The position numbers and the translations under genes are program-made. Under the pieces are notes generated by a model. The model did not search any database. It saw only the letters and a program-made list of their open reading frames with translations, and was not told where the DNA came from. From Leishmania donovani (Eukaryota; Euglenozoa; Kinetoplastea; Trypanosomatida; Trypanosomatidae), in contig NC_018263.1 of the NCBI RefSeq assembly GCF_000227135.1, forward strand, positions 61,505 through 125,504: DNA of 64,000 bases, written 5' to 3'. Positions 52,237-62,084 of this stretch are shown here, in pieces; position 1 is the stretch's first letter, and each line of letters opens with the position of its first letter.

Positions 52237-52740
52237 TCACGGAGGTGCTGGCGAGGCCGGCGAAATGGACGAGGCAGGGGCAACGCCAGCAGCCAGCGTC
52301 ACGATGCGGTGCTGCAGCCGCGCCTCTCTCGCCGCGAGTGCCTCCTCCAGGAAAGGATGCTTGCCTTCGGCTTCGACAAGACGTTGACAGAGCGCTGGAC
52401 AGATGATCATCGCTGCAGGAGCCTCTTCAGCGGTAATTGTCCAAACAGACCGCATGCGCGCACCGTCCATTCCTGGTGTTTCCCCCTTCACACCACCGTC
52501 GCGAAGCGCGTAGGCATCCAACACCGAAGCGCACAGGCGCTCTGCCCCGTGCGTGAACTCGCCTTGGGCTGACACTGCTGTCGAGGAACGCAGGAGCGCG
52601 GCGTGATACAGCATCGCCATCTTCGGCGGTGGCAGCCGAGAAATGAGGGAGGCCGTGTCGGAGTGGTCCATGAGGTGCAGCGCAAACTCGCTCATCAACG
52701 GGCGCAACGCGTCGTGTGTCAGAAGCCCCTCAAAGTCCAT
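52237..52740 (-). CDS. Hypothetical protein
   Basis: A protein of 167 residues from the ATG at 52738-52740 (MDFEGLLTHDALRPLMSEFALH). It is mostly helical and Ala/Leu-rich, with repeated amphipathic stretches (PKMAMLYHAALLRSS, RLCASVLDAYALRD, ALCQRLVEAEGKHPFLEEALAAREARLQHR) and an Ala/Pro-rich C-terminus. No TM segment, no motif I recognise. The frame is open upstream to 53025, but that part has TM-like and low-complexity sequence with no similarity, so the internal ATG is preferred with moderate confidence. Confidence 0.65.
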   Translation of the reverse strand: MDFEGLLTHDALRPLMSEFALHLMDHSDTASLISRLPPPKMAMLYHAALLRSSTAVSAQGEFTHGAERLCASVLDAYALRDGGVKGETPGMDGARMRSVWTITAEEAPAAMIICPALCQRLVEAEGKHPFLEEALAAREARLQHRIVTLAAGVAPASSISPASPAPP

Positions 52741-53390
52741 TTTCGCAGAAGCGGTAGTAGCGTTATAAGCCGGGAAGCAGGCATAGAATACCCTGTATAC
52801 GTCTTTGTGTCGTCGTCGTCGATGGTGTACGTCCCACAGGGGAGCGTCAGCACAAACGCCGTGAAGCAAAAGAAGAGGGTGTCCCATTTCCGGGAAGGAC
52901 ACAAAAGAGAGGACAGTAACGAAGAGAAAAAGATAGCAGTCGCGCCCGGGCAACGCAGCGGCGCGCGTCGTAGATTTCGAGCGCTGCCTCCTTACCCACA
53001 ACGGTGAGCATGTCTCCCATGACAAGGAGCTGTAGAGTAATCACCACCGCTCACGGGGCACTCCGCACGGTGATCTGCGCTGAGATTGGATTCAGCTCGA
53101 GGAGCGCTGCCAGCAAAGAAAGCTGCCGCCTCAAGTCTGCATGTCGCCTTCGTTAAGAAGAGCGCATCACGGCGTCTGCTCGCCTTCCCTGTCATGCCCA
53201 GGCGGGACAAAAAAAAAATCGAATGTCCAGACTCGCTCAAGCGGACACAATAGCTCCAGGCAACCGAGGAGGATGAATGCACGCACACACGCAAACACCG
53301 TGCCCCTTCCTCCACGTAGACAGTCACACACGCGCACATTCTAGTGGCTGTGCGACTCAGTGAGCGCCGCACCCACGCCCACGCCAACCG
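52741..53390. other. Intergenic spacer downstream of the PDZ-like gene
   Basis: A purine-rich stretch at 52862-52945 is likely the splice tract for the 52237 gene; an A8-A9 run lies at 53210-53218. No gene seen. Confidence 0.55.
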
Positions 53391-54755
53391 TCAAAAAGGC
53401 TGAGCTGTGAGTACGCGAACGCGACCGTTGAAGGGGTCGTAGGCGGTGATCTTCACGGCCTGCCCCTCAATCGCACGGAGGGCTTCCTCAAATGCAGCAG
53501 GGGTCTTCACAACCGTGCGGCCCACGTGAGAGATGATGTGGCCAACGCCCAGCCGATGCGCAGCGGCCACCGATCCGGGCAATACTTCAGCGAGTACCAC
53601 TCCGTCCTCGACAGCCTCCACCGTGACGCCGAGACGCTCCGCGAGTGTCCTCTGCGATGGCGGTCTCGGCAACGCCGGTGGTGACGATGACGGCCGACTC
53701 TTCGCAGTGGCTGATCGCGGCACGTGCAGGCGCGACGGCAGTGGTGACGTGGACTTTGGCGTTTGGCTGCGGTGAGAGGCGCTCCGATTGGACGGCACTA
53801 GTTCTTGCTGCGACAACTGCAGAGGAGGGGGCACATTCATGGAGAAGCCCTCGCGAGGCGCTGCGGCTGCGCCGGCATCAGGTGTCCTTGCAGCCGACCC
53901 CAGAGTCGCCATGATGCTCTCCAAGTCCTTCAGCCGCTCCTCCAGCGTCTCCATGTCTGACCTGGTGGCCGCCGCCGCCTCTATGCACTTCAGCTGCTCC
54001 TGCATGTACTCTACCGTCTTTACGGCCTCGTAGGCATCCGCGAGTGGGGCCACGGCAAGGGCGTCGTGAGCCTGAGCCACAAAGTCAGTGTAGGAGGACG
54101 TCAACTGTTGAAGCTGCTGCTGGGTGCTAAAGCTCACCTGATGCAGCTGCCGCACCATGTCGCTCACATCAGCTCTAACCGATGCGGCCAGTTCGCTGCG
54201 TATTACCTCCAATTCCTCCTTCGTTTGCGCCACGACACTGCCGCAGACGCGGTCGCGAAACGCCTCCATCTGCTGCTGCGTCTCCACCCGCATCGCCCGC
54301 AGCTGCTTGGCGGAGGTGGCGATGGCAATGTCGTTTATGTGCTTCAAATCCTCCGTGTACGTCTGCAGACTGCGCTCAGCGGCGATGAGAACCGTCTCGT
54401 GCGACGCGCGCAGCGCGTCGTCGAGGGCCTCGGGGTCCTCCACTTGTTTGTACATGAGTTGGGTACGCCGGTCTGCCGCCTGCCGCTCGCGCGTCTCACC
54501 GACCGCCCGGTCAGTGCGGCTGGAAGGGCCAGTGGAAGATGTCGCATGGACACTGCCTGTACCGGTAGCGGCAGCGCCGAACTCGCCTCCATCACCTTTA
54601 CGCAGCTCTGTCTTGAACAGCTCTGTATCGTTGGCGTGTGCCACGAGAAGAGACAAGACGTCGATCAGGTAGGACGGGCACGTGCCGCTGTGGCACAGCA
54701 CTTCGAACCTGCGGTTCAGCACAGTAGTCATTTCGTTGAAGCGCACCTCTCTCAC
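53391..54755 (-). CDS. Coiled-coil protein with C-terminal PDZ-like domain
   Basis: A protein of 454 residues. The first 50 residues are ordered (VLNRRFEVLCHSGTCPSYLIDVLSLLVAHANDTELF). After a Gly/Thr/Ser linker, residues about 110-290 are a long coiled coil (TQLMYKQVEDPEALDDALR through ATRSDMETLEERLKDLESIM). A Pro/Ser-rich hinge precedes a PDZ-like fold at 371-454: LGVTVEAVEDGVVLAEVLPGS, then AAHRLGVGHIISHVGRTVV, AAFEEALRAIEGQAVKITAY. This resembles HtrA-type PDZ domains, with the carboxylate-binding loop not obvious. PDZ plus coiled coil suggests a scaffold or flagellar protein. A second ATG at codon 9 (54729-54731, MTTVLNRR) is an equally possible start. Confidence 0.85.
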   Translation of the reverse strand: MREVRFNEMTTVLNRRFEVLCHSGTCPSYLIDVLSLLVAHANDTELFKTELRKGDGGEFGAAATGTGSVHATSSTGPSSRTDRAVGETRERQAADRRTQLMYKQVEDPEALDDALRASHETVLIAAERSLQTYTEDLKHINDIAIATSAKQLRAMRVETQQQMEAFRDRVCGSVVAQTKEELEVIRSELAASVRADVSDMVRQLHQVSFSTQQQLQQLTSSYTDFVAQAHDALAVAPLADAYEAVKTVEYMQEQLKCIEAAAATRSDMETLEERLKDLESIMATLGSAARTPDAGAAAAPREGFSMNVPPPLQLSQQELVPSNRSASHRSQTPKSTSPLPSRLHVPRSATAKSRPSSSPPALPRPPSQRTLAERLGVTVEAVEDGVVLAEVLPGSVAAAHRLGVGHIISHVGRTVVKTPAAFEEALRAIEGQAVKITAYDPFNGRVRVLTAQPF

Positions 54756-56235
54756 TTGCCGTGCAGAAGACGAAGTACGGAAATGCGTATGCGCACCGCG
54801 ACCGAGAACGAAACAAACAAAAAAAAGCGAAGTGCAGGCGGAAAGACGACACTAAAGGCGATAGACGGCAAAGACCCGCAGCCACACAGAAAAGGCGGAC
54901 GGATAAGGAAGCGAGAGCAAGAGAAAAGGAATAGTAAGCGCAGAGAGAAAAGGCTGATGGCTCTCTCCAGGGTGTACGGGAAACTTCCTAGTTGAGGAGA
55001 TGTGCGTGCGTGTGTGTAGGTCTGTACGCAATGACGAAGACACGGAACCGGATAGCAAAAGATTGGAGCATCGGATGAGAACGAAAAAATGTGTGCGTGT
55101 CAGCAAAATTAGATCACCTGTCGGTGTGTCCGTGTGTGCGTCTGCCTTTTGTTGTGCTATGACGCACAGGTGGCGAGACTCGGTGCAAGATAGCGTCTAC
55201 CTCTCGTGCAGGTTAGCCGGCACTCTCTTTCTTACAAATGCGCTGTTTTCCTTCTTTGGTCCCCCTTTCCTTTGAGTGCTCAATTTTCTGTAAGCTTTTT
55301 CTTCTGCGCTCCATCGCTACCATAGAGAGGACGTGCGTTCATCGTCCGGATGATGTGCACGTCCGCTCATGAGAGGGAACACATCAGCGTGGAATCGGTG
55401 TCCAGCGCACCCCACACTCAGTGGGAAGAGGCCAAGCAGAGTTCCCCCCCCCATCCCCTCCATATGCCGAACCACCTCCTGGTGGTGATGGGCAAGCACC
55501 TACGGCCTACGGGAGCTCAGAGCGATGTATCGCTAGGGATGCCGGCGGCGAGGTCCTGGACGGCGTTGCGTTGGAGTGACTCGCGACAGTGACCACACGG
55601 CTGTGTCATCCACATGATGGGCACAAATTCAGCATGTCTCACCCCCCCCCCCAGCCCTCACACTGCCTCCTGGTGATGGGCAGCCTGAGTGTCAACCCGA
55701 TGAATATGCCAGGGGTGGCGAACAGCGTCATTGGAGGAGCGGCTGTGAGGCAGCCCGCGAGGCAGGGTGAGGGTAGAGTATGTGGGCCAGGGGCGTGCTC
55801 TCCGATGACTAGGTCGGCGCACGACTGTAGCGCACGTGTCTACGGCTGCTTCGCACCATCGCGATGGGGCCTGTGACAGGGACGGGGTAGAGTGAGTTCA
55901 TGTGTGGCAGAACAAGCACAGTGAACATTTTGGTTTGCGTATGTCACACACTTGCGCAGAGCAGGAGGCAAGTTGCACAGGCGAAAAAAAAGCGCTCGTG
56001 AAGCCGCGCGGCACAGATAAAGAGCGAGAGACGCATTCAGGAAGGATCTCCCTTCGTCGTGGTTCCCCCTGGCAGCCAAAGACTAAAGCAAGAGGAGAGA
56101 GAGGAAAAAGAGAAAGCAGAGGCAGGACATCATCACACCTACGCCAAGTCGCCAGCATCCACACGTCCACACCGCATCAACGCTTAGCTGTCTCGCTTCG
56201 CCACACAAGCGCGCACGCATGTCGCAAGCTTCGAT
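54756..56235. other. Intergenic spacer with an antisense SIDER-like element
   Basis: A C8-type run at 55445-55452 and another near 55641-55650 belong to the SIDER-like copy C (about 55350-55910). A pyrimidine tract for the PDZ-like gene lies on the minus strand near 54810-54830, with an A7 at 54821-54827. No protein gene. Confidence 0.6.
55350..55910 (+). mobile_element. Diverged SIDER-like element, copy C, inverted
   Basis: Read on the plus strand, this matches the minus-strand reading of copies A and B over most of its length, with many substitutions and small indels. Shared blocks include CCCCTCCATATGCCGAACCA near 55455-55475, TCGCTAGGGATGC near 55530, the C-tract followed by CTCACACTGCC, GGAGGAGCGGCTGTGAG near 55735, and GGGTAGAGTATGTGGG near 55772. 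It therefore lies antisense to the gene array, unlike A and B. Edges are approximate. Confidence 0.65.
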
Positions 56236-56832
56236 TTACTCCTGAATAAAGCGGCAGCACTTCTTGTCCCGCAACGCGCTCATGAGGGACGTATAGCGGG
56301 CCCGCACTGCCTCTGCCTCCGCCGACGGGATCGACAGGCGCTTCGCTACTAGGGTGAACGGGGTGTTGCGCTCAATCATCATCTCCAGCACAAAGCACAT
56401 GCCACGCTCCGTCACACCCGTCCCGCTAATGTCGAGGAAGTCGATTTTGCAAGCCTGAGGCAAGAAGCGCAGTGTGTGGACGAGCAATATGAAGGCCGAG
56501 TCGTCCAGGAAGGCGTTGTCAGTGGTGTAGATGCGGCGCGCGTTGGTCATGCGGCCATTTGCGATGGCGATGACGACCGGCAGCACCGGCACACACTCGA
56601 TGTGCAGGTCTGGCGGATTCGAGACGAGGAGGTCGATCAGCATCTTCTTCTCCTTCTCGGTCTCCACCTCACGCGCAAAGAAGCGAAAGAGCTGGTCGAT
56701 GGAGAACTGCGTCTTGGCGGTGGCCTTCTTAATCCTCTCCAGCCGCTGCGCCTCCTCGATAATCTCCTTGCGCGTCGCCTCGGCCTCCCGCTGAAGCTCC
56801 GATACGGTCTTGCGCTCACCGTCACTGTACAT
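56236..56832 (-). CDS. Hypothetical protein with a short LRR-like segment
   Basis: A protein of 198 residues. Residues 1-65 are a charged coiled coil (SELQREAEATRKEIIEEAQRLERIKKA). Residues 75-185 are compact: PPDLHIECVPVLPVVIAIANG, then FLDDSAFILLVHTLRFLPQ, KIDFLDISGTGVTERGMCFVLEMM. This spacing of 'L-x-x-L-x-L-S-G-x-x-L/V' type is reminiscent of a leucine-rich-repeat or tropomodulin-like cap but not diagnostic. No localisation signal. Coding status is good; function unknown. Confidence 0.8.
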   Translation of the reverse strand: MYSDGERKTVSELQREAEATRKEIIEEAQRLERIKKATAKTQFSIDQLFRFFAREVETEKEKKMLIDLLVSNPPDLHIECVPVLPVVIAIANGRMTNARRIYTTDNAFLDDSAFILLVHTLRFLPQACKIDFLDISGTGVTERGMCFVLEMMIERNTPFTLVAKRLSIPSAEAEAVRARYTSLMSALRDKKCCRFIQE

Positions 56833-57969
56833 GGTTGAACGCCGCCTTTAGGTCTCTCTCCGGTGATCGAAAAATTTAGTACGACAGCACCTGTGCAAAG
56901 AAAGCCGTAACGGTGCCGCGTGTGATTTGAAATCTGTGAGTGAGTAGTTAACCTCTTTTCCTGGTGCCACGGCCTGTGTTGGTCGATGAAGTCTGTGTGC
57001 AGAGACGAGACTCTGTGGGAAAGTCGGAAAATGCACGTTTGTGAGTGCGCGCGCAGGGCAAAGGCGCGCATGCTTCATGGGGTCAAAGAGGAGGAAGAGA
57101 CAATGGTTGCAAAATATGCTAACTAGTGCGCCCACAAATATCTGCGCGCGGGAAGCAGGAGTTGGACTTAAACCGATCAAGAGAGTCCCCCGAAAAGTCT
57201 TCTCAGGAGCGCATGCCGCATCTTTCCCTCTATCAAAGATGAGGCATACGACGAAGTCCGCCACACATAAAGCCCTATCGCGAGTGACGCGGCCACATTG
57301 ATGGCTGGTGTCGCGGCCAAAAGTATTTATTTTTCCGCCCATACATGCCTCCCTCCCTGTTGGCCGTGCTCACTTGTGTGTGTGTGTGTGTATTCTTCGT
57401 TGATTGTGCCTCGGTTTTCGCCCGCCGCGCCCCTATCGATGATCGCGCAGAAGAGGGTCTGGGCCTTCCGTCTCTTGTCTCATTTCCTTCCTCCGCCGAA
57501 GCCCACTTGTCCTCCTCACCCTACTTCATCTGTGCTCTTCACGATCCCTAACACATTGGCGCGCCCTCGCTTCTGCCCTCTCTGCACACATTATCCGCCG
57601 GCGCACATCTAAAGGTGTGTGCGCGATAGGGGGCAGGTTGCTTCCGATCTAAGCACAGCACAGCACTTTAGTGAGAGGGCGCCGTCACCACCGAGAGATA
57701 CACATGGCCGATAGGGGGGAGAGCACAAGCACGCATCGGTGATGGCGCACGCGGGGTGCAGGCGAGGTAACGGGGCAAGGCATAGAAGTGAGAGTGAGGC
57801 CGAAAGACACCGGCGACGGCGACAGAGAAAAGGGGAGGAAGGCGGGAGTACCAACGCACAAGATACACATATGGACAGAGGAGTTGTAACGACAACGAGA
57901 GGCACCCACCAAGCACTGCCCTCACCCGCGTCCGCTCGTGGCCCATGTCGGAAGCGTGCCCTGACCCAC
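56833..57969. other. Intergenic spacer downstream of the amino-acid permease
   Basis: TG run at about 57375-57391. A CT-rich plus-strand stretch follows (57415-57610). No gene recognised; presumed permease 3' UTR and 5' region of the 56236 gene. Confidence 0.55.
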
Positions 57970-59454
57970 TTAAAAGAAATTCGATTTCACGGAGTTGTAC
58001 GTGCCCAAGCCGCACACCACGACGCCAAACGCGAGCGTCAGCCATGTCAACGCCATATGTCGCCACCCCACCTCCGCCGTCGTCCAGTAGCCGGAGCGCA
58101 GCGCGAAGAGAGCGGGGAGCAAGAAGGAGAGGGACCCGCCGCACACGCCGCCGAGGACGTCGAAAAGGACGCGGATGTTCGGCAAAGCAATACCAATGAG
58201 CAGCGCCAGCAGGGCGAGGAGGCCCGCGATGGTTCTGGACAGCCATACCGGCGCGGGGTTCTCCTCCGCATGGTAGCCCATCGCCATGACCACCGAGTCG
58301 CGCGTTGGAAAGATCGTCATGGGAAACGCCATCGTGAGGGAGACAACAATGCCGAAGTACGCAAGTTGCGCTGGGCGAGAATCAAGGTGGTTCGAAAAGT
58401 TCACCAGCACGTTTGGCTTCACCGAGTCGCCGAAACTCATGGCACCAAAGACGCCGGTGAGAATGTAAATGACGGTGGCCGCGGTCATGGAGCACACCGT
58501 GCACACGCACATCCGCTTCACTGAGCGGTCTTTGAGTTCCTCGTAGATCCTTGGTGCCACCGGCTGGCAGCAGTAGCTGAACACAAACGTGGTGAGAGCA
58601 CCGATCATCCCGGAGTCCCAGCGAGCCAGCGGCGCACGCGGGGGAGTATGCCCCCCGGGGTCCAGCCCCGTGCTGTTTGCGTCCTCTCTTCTGTCCTGCG
58701 CAAAGCGATCCACGAGGGCGCCGGCGAGCAGGAAGATGGATACGGTGCCGACGATGGAGGCGTAGCGCAGCGTCTGGACCTTGCGAGCCATCGACAAAGG
58801 AAACATAACGAGTGCCCAGAAGAGCACCATGGCGGTGCGGCGATGGACCTTGTGGGACAGACCAACGGCTTCAAAGAGCGGCACGATAAAGTCACCCATC
58901 ATCACAATGTACATGACAGCCACACCCCAGCAGAAGACGACAATGATCGCGGCCGTCACTTTCTCTGTGATGGGGCCGACAAGATCGATGGCGAGTTCCT
59001 CATATGACATGAGCTTCGTCAACGCGCTAACCTTCGCCAGGAGGAACACGCTGTAGATGGTAAGGTTGCAGACGAAAATGAGAGTGAGGGTGCCTGTTAC
59101 GGTTCCGCAGTGCTGCATCGCATACGGCAACGCGAGCACACCGGCGCCACATGTGGCAGATGCAAGATTAAACGCGCTCGAAATCAAACCACCGCCTTCA
59201 GCCATGTAGTAGCGATCGAATAACATCGGCGACACAGTCAGGAGGCGTCGGTCGCGCCGCGTGAGCACGGGAACACTGTTTGCCCGCCGCACGTTGCTGC
59301 CGATGGAGCGGTTCAACTCGGTGTCAAAGGCGGCGTGCGAGTGCGACATGCGTAGCCAAGTCCCATGCGGTAGCATGGGGCTCAGCTCATTGAGGTTCGA
59401 GTCACCTCCACCCACCATTCCTGCACAGGCGGTTGTGTGCCGGTGGGCGCGCAT
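57970..59454 (-). CDS. Amino-acid transporter, AAAP family
   Basis: A 494-residue polytopic permease of the amino acid/auxin permease family (AAT group in trypanosomatids), moving amino acids across the plasma or organelle membrane. Residues 1-95 are hydrophilic and cytosolic. From about 96, roughly eleven TM segments follow. The first is the family signature SSAFNLASATCGAGVLALPYAM, with the broken-helix GAG. TM9-11 include YFGIVVSLTMAFPMTIFPTRDSVVMAMG, which is typical of AAAP. A hydrophilic loop of about 40 residues (RREDANSTGLDPGGHTPP) sits between TM6 and TM7. The second ATG (codon 13, 59416-59418) is a possible start. Substrate cannot be read from sequence. Only one copy is seen here, although such genes are often arrayed. 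Confidence 0.92.
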   Translation of the reverse strand: MRAHRHTTACAGMVGGGDSNLNELSPMLPHGTWLRMSHSHAAFDTELNRSIGSNVRRANSVPVLTRRDRRLLTVSPMLFDRYYMAEGGGLISSAFNLASATCGAGVLALPYAMQHCGTVTGTLTLIFVCNLTIYSVFLLAKVSALTKLMSYEELAIDLVGPITEKVTAAIIVVFCWGVAVMYIVMMGDFIVPLFEAVGLSHKVHRRTAMVLFWALVMFPLSMARKVQTLRYASIVGTVSIFLLAGALVDRFAQDRREDANSTGLDPGGHTPPRAPLARWDSGMIGALTTFVFSYCCQPVAPRIYEELKDRSVKRMCVCTVCSMTAATVIYILTGVFGAMSFGDSVKPNVLVNFSNHLDSRPAQLAYFGIVVSLTMAFPMTIFPTRDSVVMAMGYHAEENPAPVWLSRTIAGLLALLALLIGIALPNIRVLFDVLGGVCGGSLSFLLPALFALRSGYWTTAEVGWRHMALTWLTLAFGVVVCGLGTYNSVKSNFF

Positions 59455-61544
59455 ATGAAAAGAGCGGAAGCGCGGCGTATAAAGAGGTGCTCACAAGTGA
59501 CGCTGGCGAGATCGGAAGAAATAGGGGAAAAGGAGGAGGGAGAGAGCAGACACCCATCTACAAAGACCAGCGCAACGCACACTGCCAAGGCTGAACAGGA
59601 ATACAGTGAACGAAGAAAAATAAGGGAGAAAAGTGAGATAAGCAGTGCCGCGCAGAAACTTCGAGTCGACGCAGACAGGCCACAGAGACACAAAGAAGGC
59701 AGACACTCAACACTGGATCACCACCGCCCTGTGCGCGTGTCGAAAGCAAGACCTCCCTCAACACTCGAAATTACGGTGCGGGTGAAGCGTGCGATCGCGG
59801 TGATGGGAAAGCGAGAGAGACAGAGAGAGCGAGCGAGGCGCTACAAATATGCTGGAAATGGGAGAAAACAAAGAGGGGCAACGACAACAACAGAGGCGAG
59901 GAGCAGAGATGAAAGCAACAAAATGAGCGCGAGAGGTGGAGCTGCCAAAGCGAGAGGGAAGCGAACGCCCGAGGTCGGCCTGCCGCGGTGAAGGGCGGGG
60001 CGGGGACAAGGAAGGAGGCTCAGGGAAGACTCACACATGCAATGAGGGCGCCTACAGAGTTGCTTGCACGCGAGAAACGCAGCAAGGGCGCAAGTGCCGT
60101 GCCACTCGTGTCTCAGCGTGCAAAAAAAAAAAAAAAGATGCGTGTGTCTGCGTGCTCGTGGTGTGCGTGCGAAGCGGTGCAGACAGGTAGGCGCAGAGAG
60201 GGAAAAGAGGAGAGCAAACGTGCAAGAGAGAAGTGGCGTGGGTCATAGAGTTCCTATAGCCCCCCTCCTCCCCTTCGCCGCTCCCTCTGAGGAGGCCTAG
60301 GTGCGCTCCCCTTGTGTGGTCGCTTCCTTTTGATGTCACCCTTACCGTTGTGCGGCTTTGTTTTCGTATTCTTGCTCTCGCTGTGTTCTTCGCTCCAACC
60401 ACGAGAAAAGCAAATACGTATACACGTATGTGTGTATAGGGAGCGCGCGCGCAGCAAGCCGATCACGTGTATGATGAGTGATGGTCAAGTGGCGCTGGTA
60501 ACTGGGAAGAGAGGAGAGGGTCTGCGAGAGGCGGAGTGAGGCCGCTGCTCGTGTGCCACTTGCGCTGGCCGTGTTTGCGACGCTGACGTTGAAAAACAGC
60601 CGAAATCTGTGTGCGTGTGGGGTGGACAATACTGTTAAGTGAGCGGGTGTGCGCACAGCAGATGACGAGAGAGGAGGTGGAAAGGGAGGTGCCACAAAAC
60701 TACACCGCTTCAATGTGTGCCTCTGTCGGGTTCCGAGAAACGCATCACATTAGGAAAGGAAAGGAAAAAGAAGGGTGCAGACGTCTGGCAGGACTGAGCC
60801 ATACTCGCAGCCAAGAGAAGCGTGACAGAGCAGGGGCTCGGGAGTTCCAGCACGAGCGGCGCGCGCAGTGATCTTAGCCAACGAATGTGCGTGTTCGGTT
60901 TTGTCGGAGAGAGAAGAGCGACAGACCCACATTGGGAGCAGGCGACGCGCTATAGCATGGACGCCACGCCAAAGGGAAAAACCAGCTGACGTTTTCAAAA
61001 GGAGCAGCTTTTTTCCGTTACCTTCAGAAGTGCTCCGCCCTGCAGAGATTTCTCTTCTTCTCCAGACTCTCTCGCCCCCAGCAGACATAGAAAAGTGCAC
61101 GCGCGAGACGCGCGCGTCCGCATGCGCCTTCGGCTGTGTCGATTACGTTTCTTGTGGGCATTCCCTTCCCTTTGGTGGTGTGCGGTCACAGTACACGCAC
61201 ACAAAGATCGTGCGACAGAGACAATATATATGTATGCGTGTCCTGCATGCGTCGCAGGTAGTGGTGCCGTAAGGTGTGGCATAACGTGGTAGTTCCCGGC
61301 ATCATCAACTACAAAACAACGAAGCATGAACCAGCTCTGGCAGCAGCAGCAGCAGCAGCGGCGACGGGCCGAGAAGAGGATGCGTGCGCCTTCGATTACT
61401 TGCTATGGCGCGCCCTCCCCCTCCCCAAACACACAATGAATGCGTAGCAGAGTAGGACATACAGTCTCTTCTCCACCCCTACCTCCAAGTCAGGTATTCA
61501 CTATACGCTCTGGCACTTCAAGACGACGCACAGCAGCGAAGGGC
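59455..61544. other. Long intergenic spacer upstream of the permease
   Basis: A15 run at 60122-60136 and strongly purine-rich plus-strand sequence at 59500-59930, both consistent with pyrimidine tracts on the transcript; (CAG)6 at 61341-61358. No gene recognised. Confidence 0.55.
61341..61358. repeat. (CAG)6 trinucleotide repeat
   Basis: Perfect CAG run on the plus strand in non-coding sequence, 3' of the TFIIA gene in its transcript (CTG sense). Confidence 0.85.
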
Positions 61545-62084
61545 TCACGCGCGGCGCTCCCGCACTGCGCGCGCTTGCTTCGGCTGCGTGGCACCCGGTT
61601 GGGCACCAATGTCCTTGAGGCGCACTCGCAGGTAGTCCAGTTGGATCTTCTCGGACACGCCAAGCTCGTTCCGCACCACTACCGTCGGGTCTTTCAGCAG
61701 CAGCGTCCACTCGTCATCCACCAAGCGGTACACGGGAAAGGCGATGTGGCTGTCCTCAAACGGTGTCTCACCGTCCCGCGACGTTGCAGTCGGCTTTCCA
61801 ACTGCCCGCTCCTCGACATCGATTCCGCCGCCGTCCTCAGCACTGGCAGGAACGTACAACTCTGAGGCGGTCGAAGTCACCGCAGCGTAGCCACCTCCGC
61901 CCACGGAGCTAGGTGGTGGGGTTTGCACGGAGATGTGCGACATTAGAGGCGCATCCGCAACCGCGGTCTGCATTGCCGCGTCGAAAACGCGCCATATCTC
62001 CTCTTCCTGGCGCGGTGTCAGGGCAGGCTGGATCTCTGCCAGCGCTGCCGCGAGCGCCAGCCCTGCAATGCTCTGGCGATACAT
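61545..62084 (-). CDS. Divergent TFIIA small (gamma) subunit
   Basis: A 179-residue protein that can be read as TFIIA-gamma with an insertion. Residues 1-45 (MYRQSIAGLALAAALAEI, then TPRQEEEIWRVFDAAM) match the N-terminal four-helix-bundle part, including the MYR/LYR start and the Phe-Asp-x-Ala block. Residues 113-158 (HIAFPVYRLVDDEWTLLLKD, then EKIQLDYLRVRLKD) match the C-terminal beta-barrel, including the Y-R-x-x-D-x-x-W-T pattern. Between them lie about 65 Gly/Ser/Pro/Thr-rich residues absent from animal and yeast proteins. In trypanosomes a divergent TFIIA pair joins TRF4 and SNAPc at the spliced-leader RNA promoter, so this is likely the small partner. The ATG at 62082-62084 was preferred to the longer frame (to 62390) on family length. 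Confidence 0.85.
   Translation of the reverse strand: MYRQSIAGLALAAALAEIQPALTPRQEEEIWRVFDAAMQTAVADAPLMSHISVQTPPPSSVGGGGYAAVTSTASELYVPASAEDGGGIDVEERAVGKPTATSRDGETPFEDSHIAFPVYRLVDDEWTLLLKDPTVVVRNELGVSEKIQLDYLRVRLKDIGAQPGATQPKQARAVRERRA

Noticed and set aside
54066..54995. Plus-strand frame of 309 codons over the PDZ-like gene
   Set aside because: Leu/His/Arg-rich antisense shadow with no motif.
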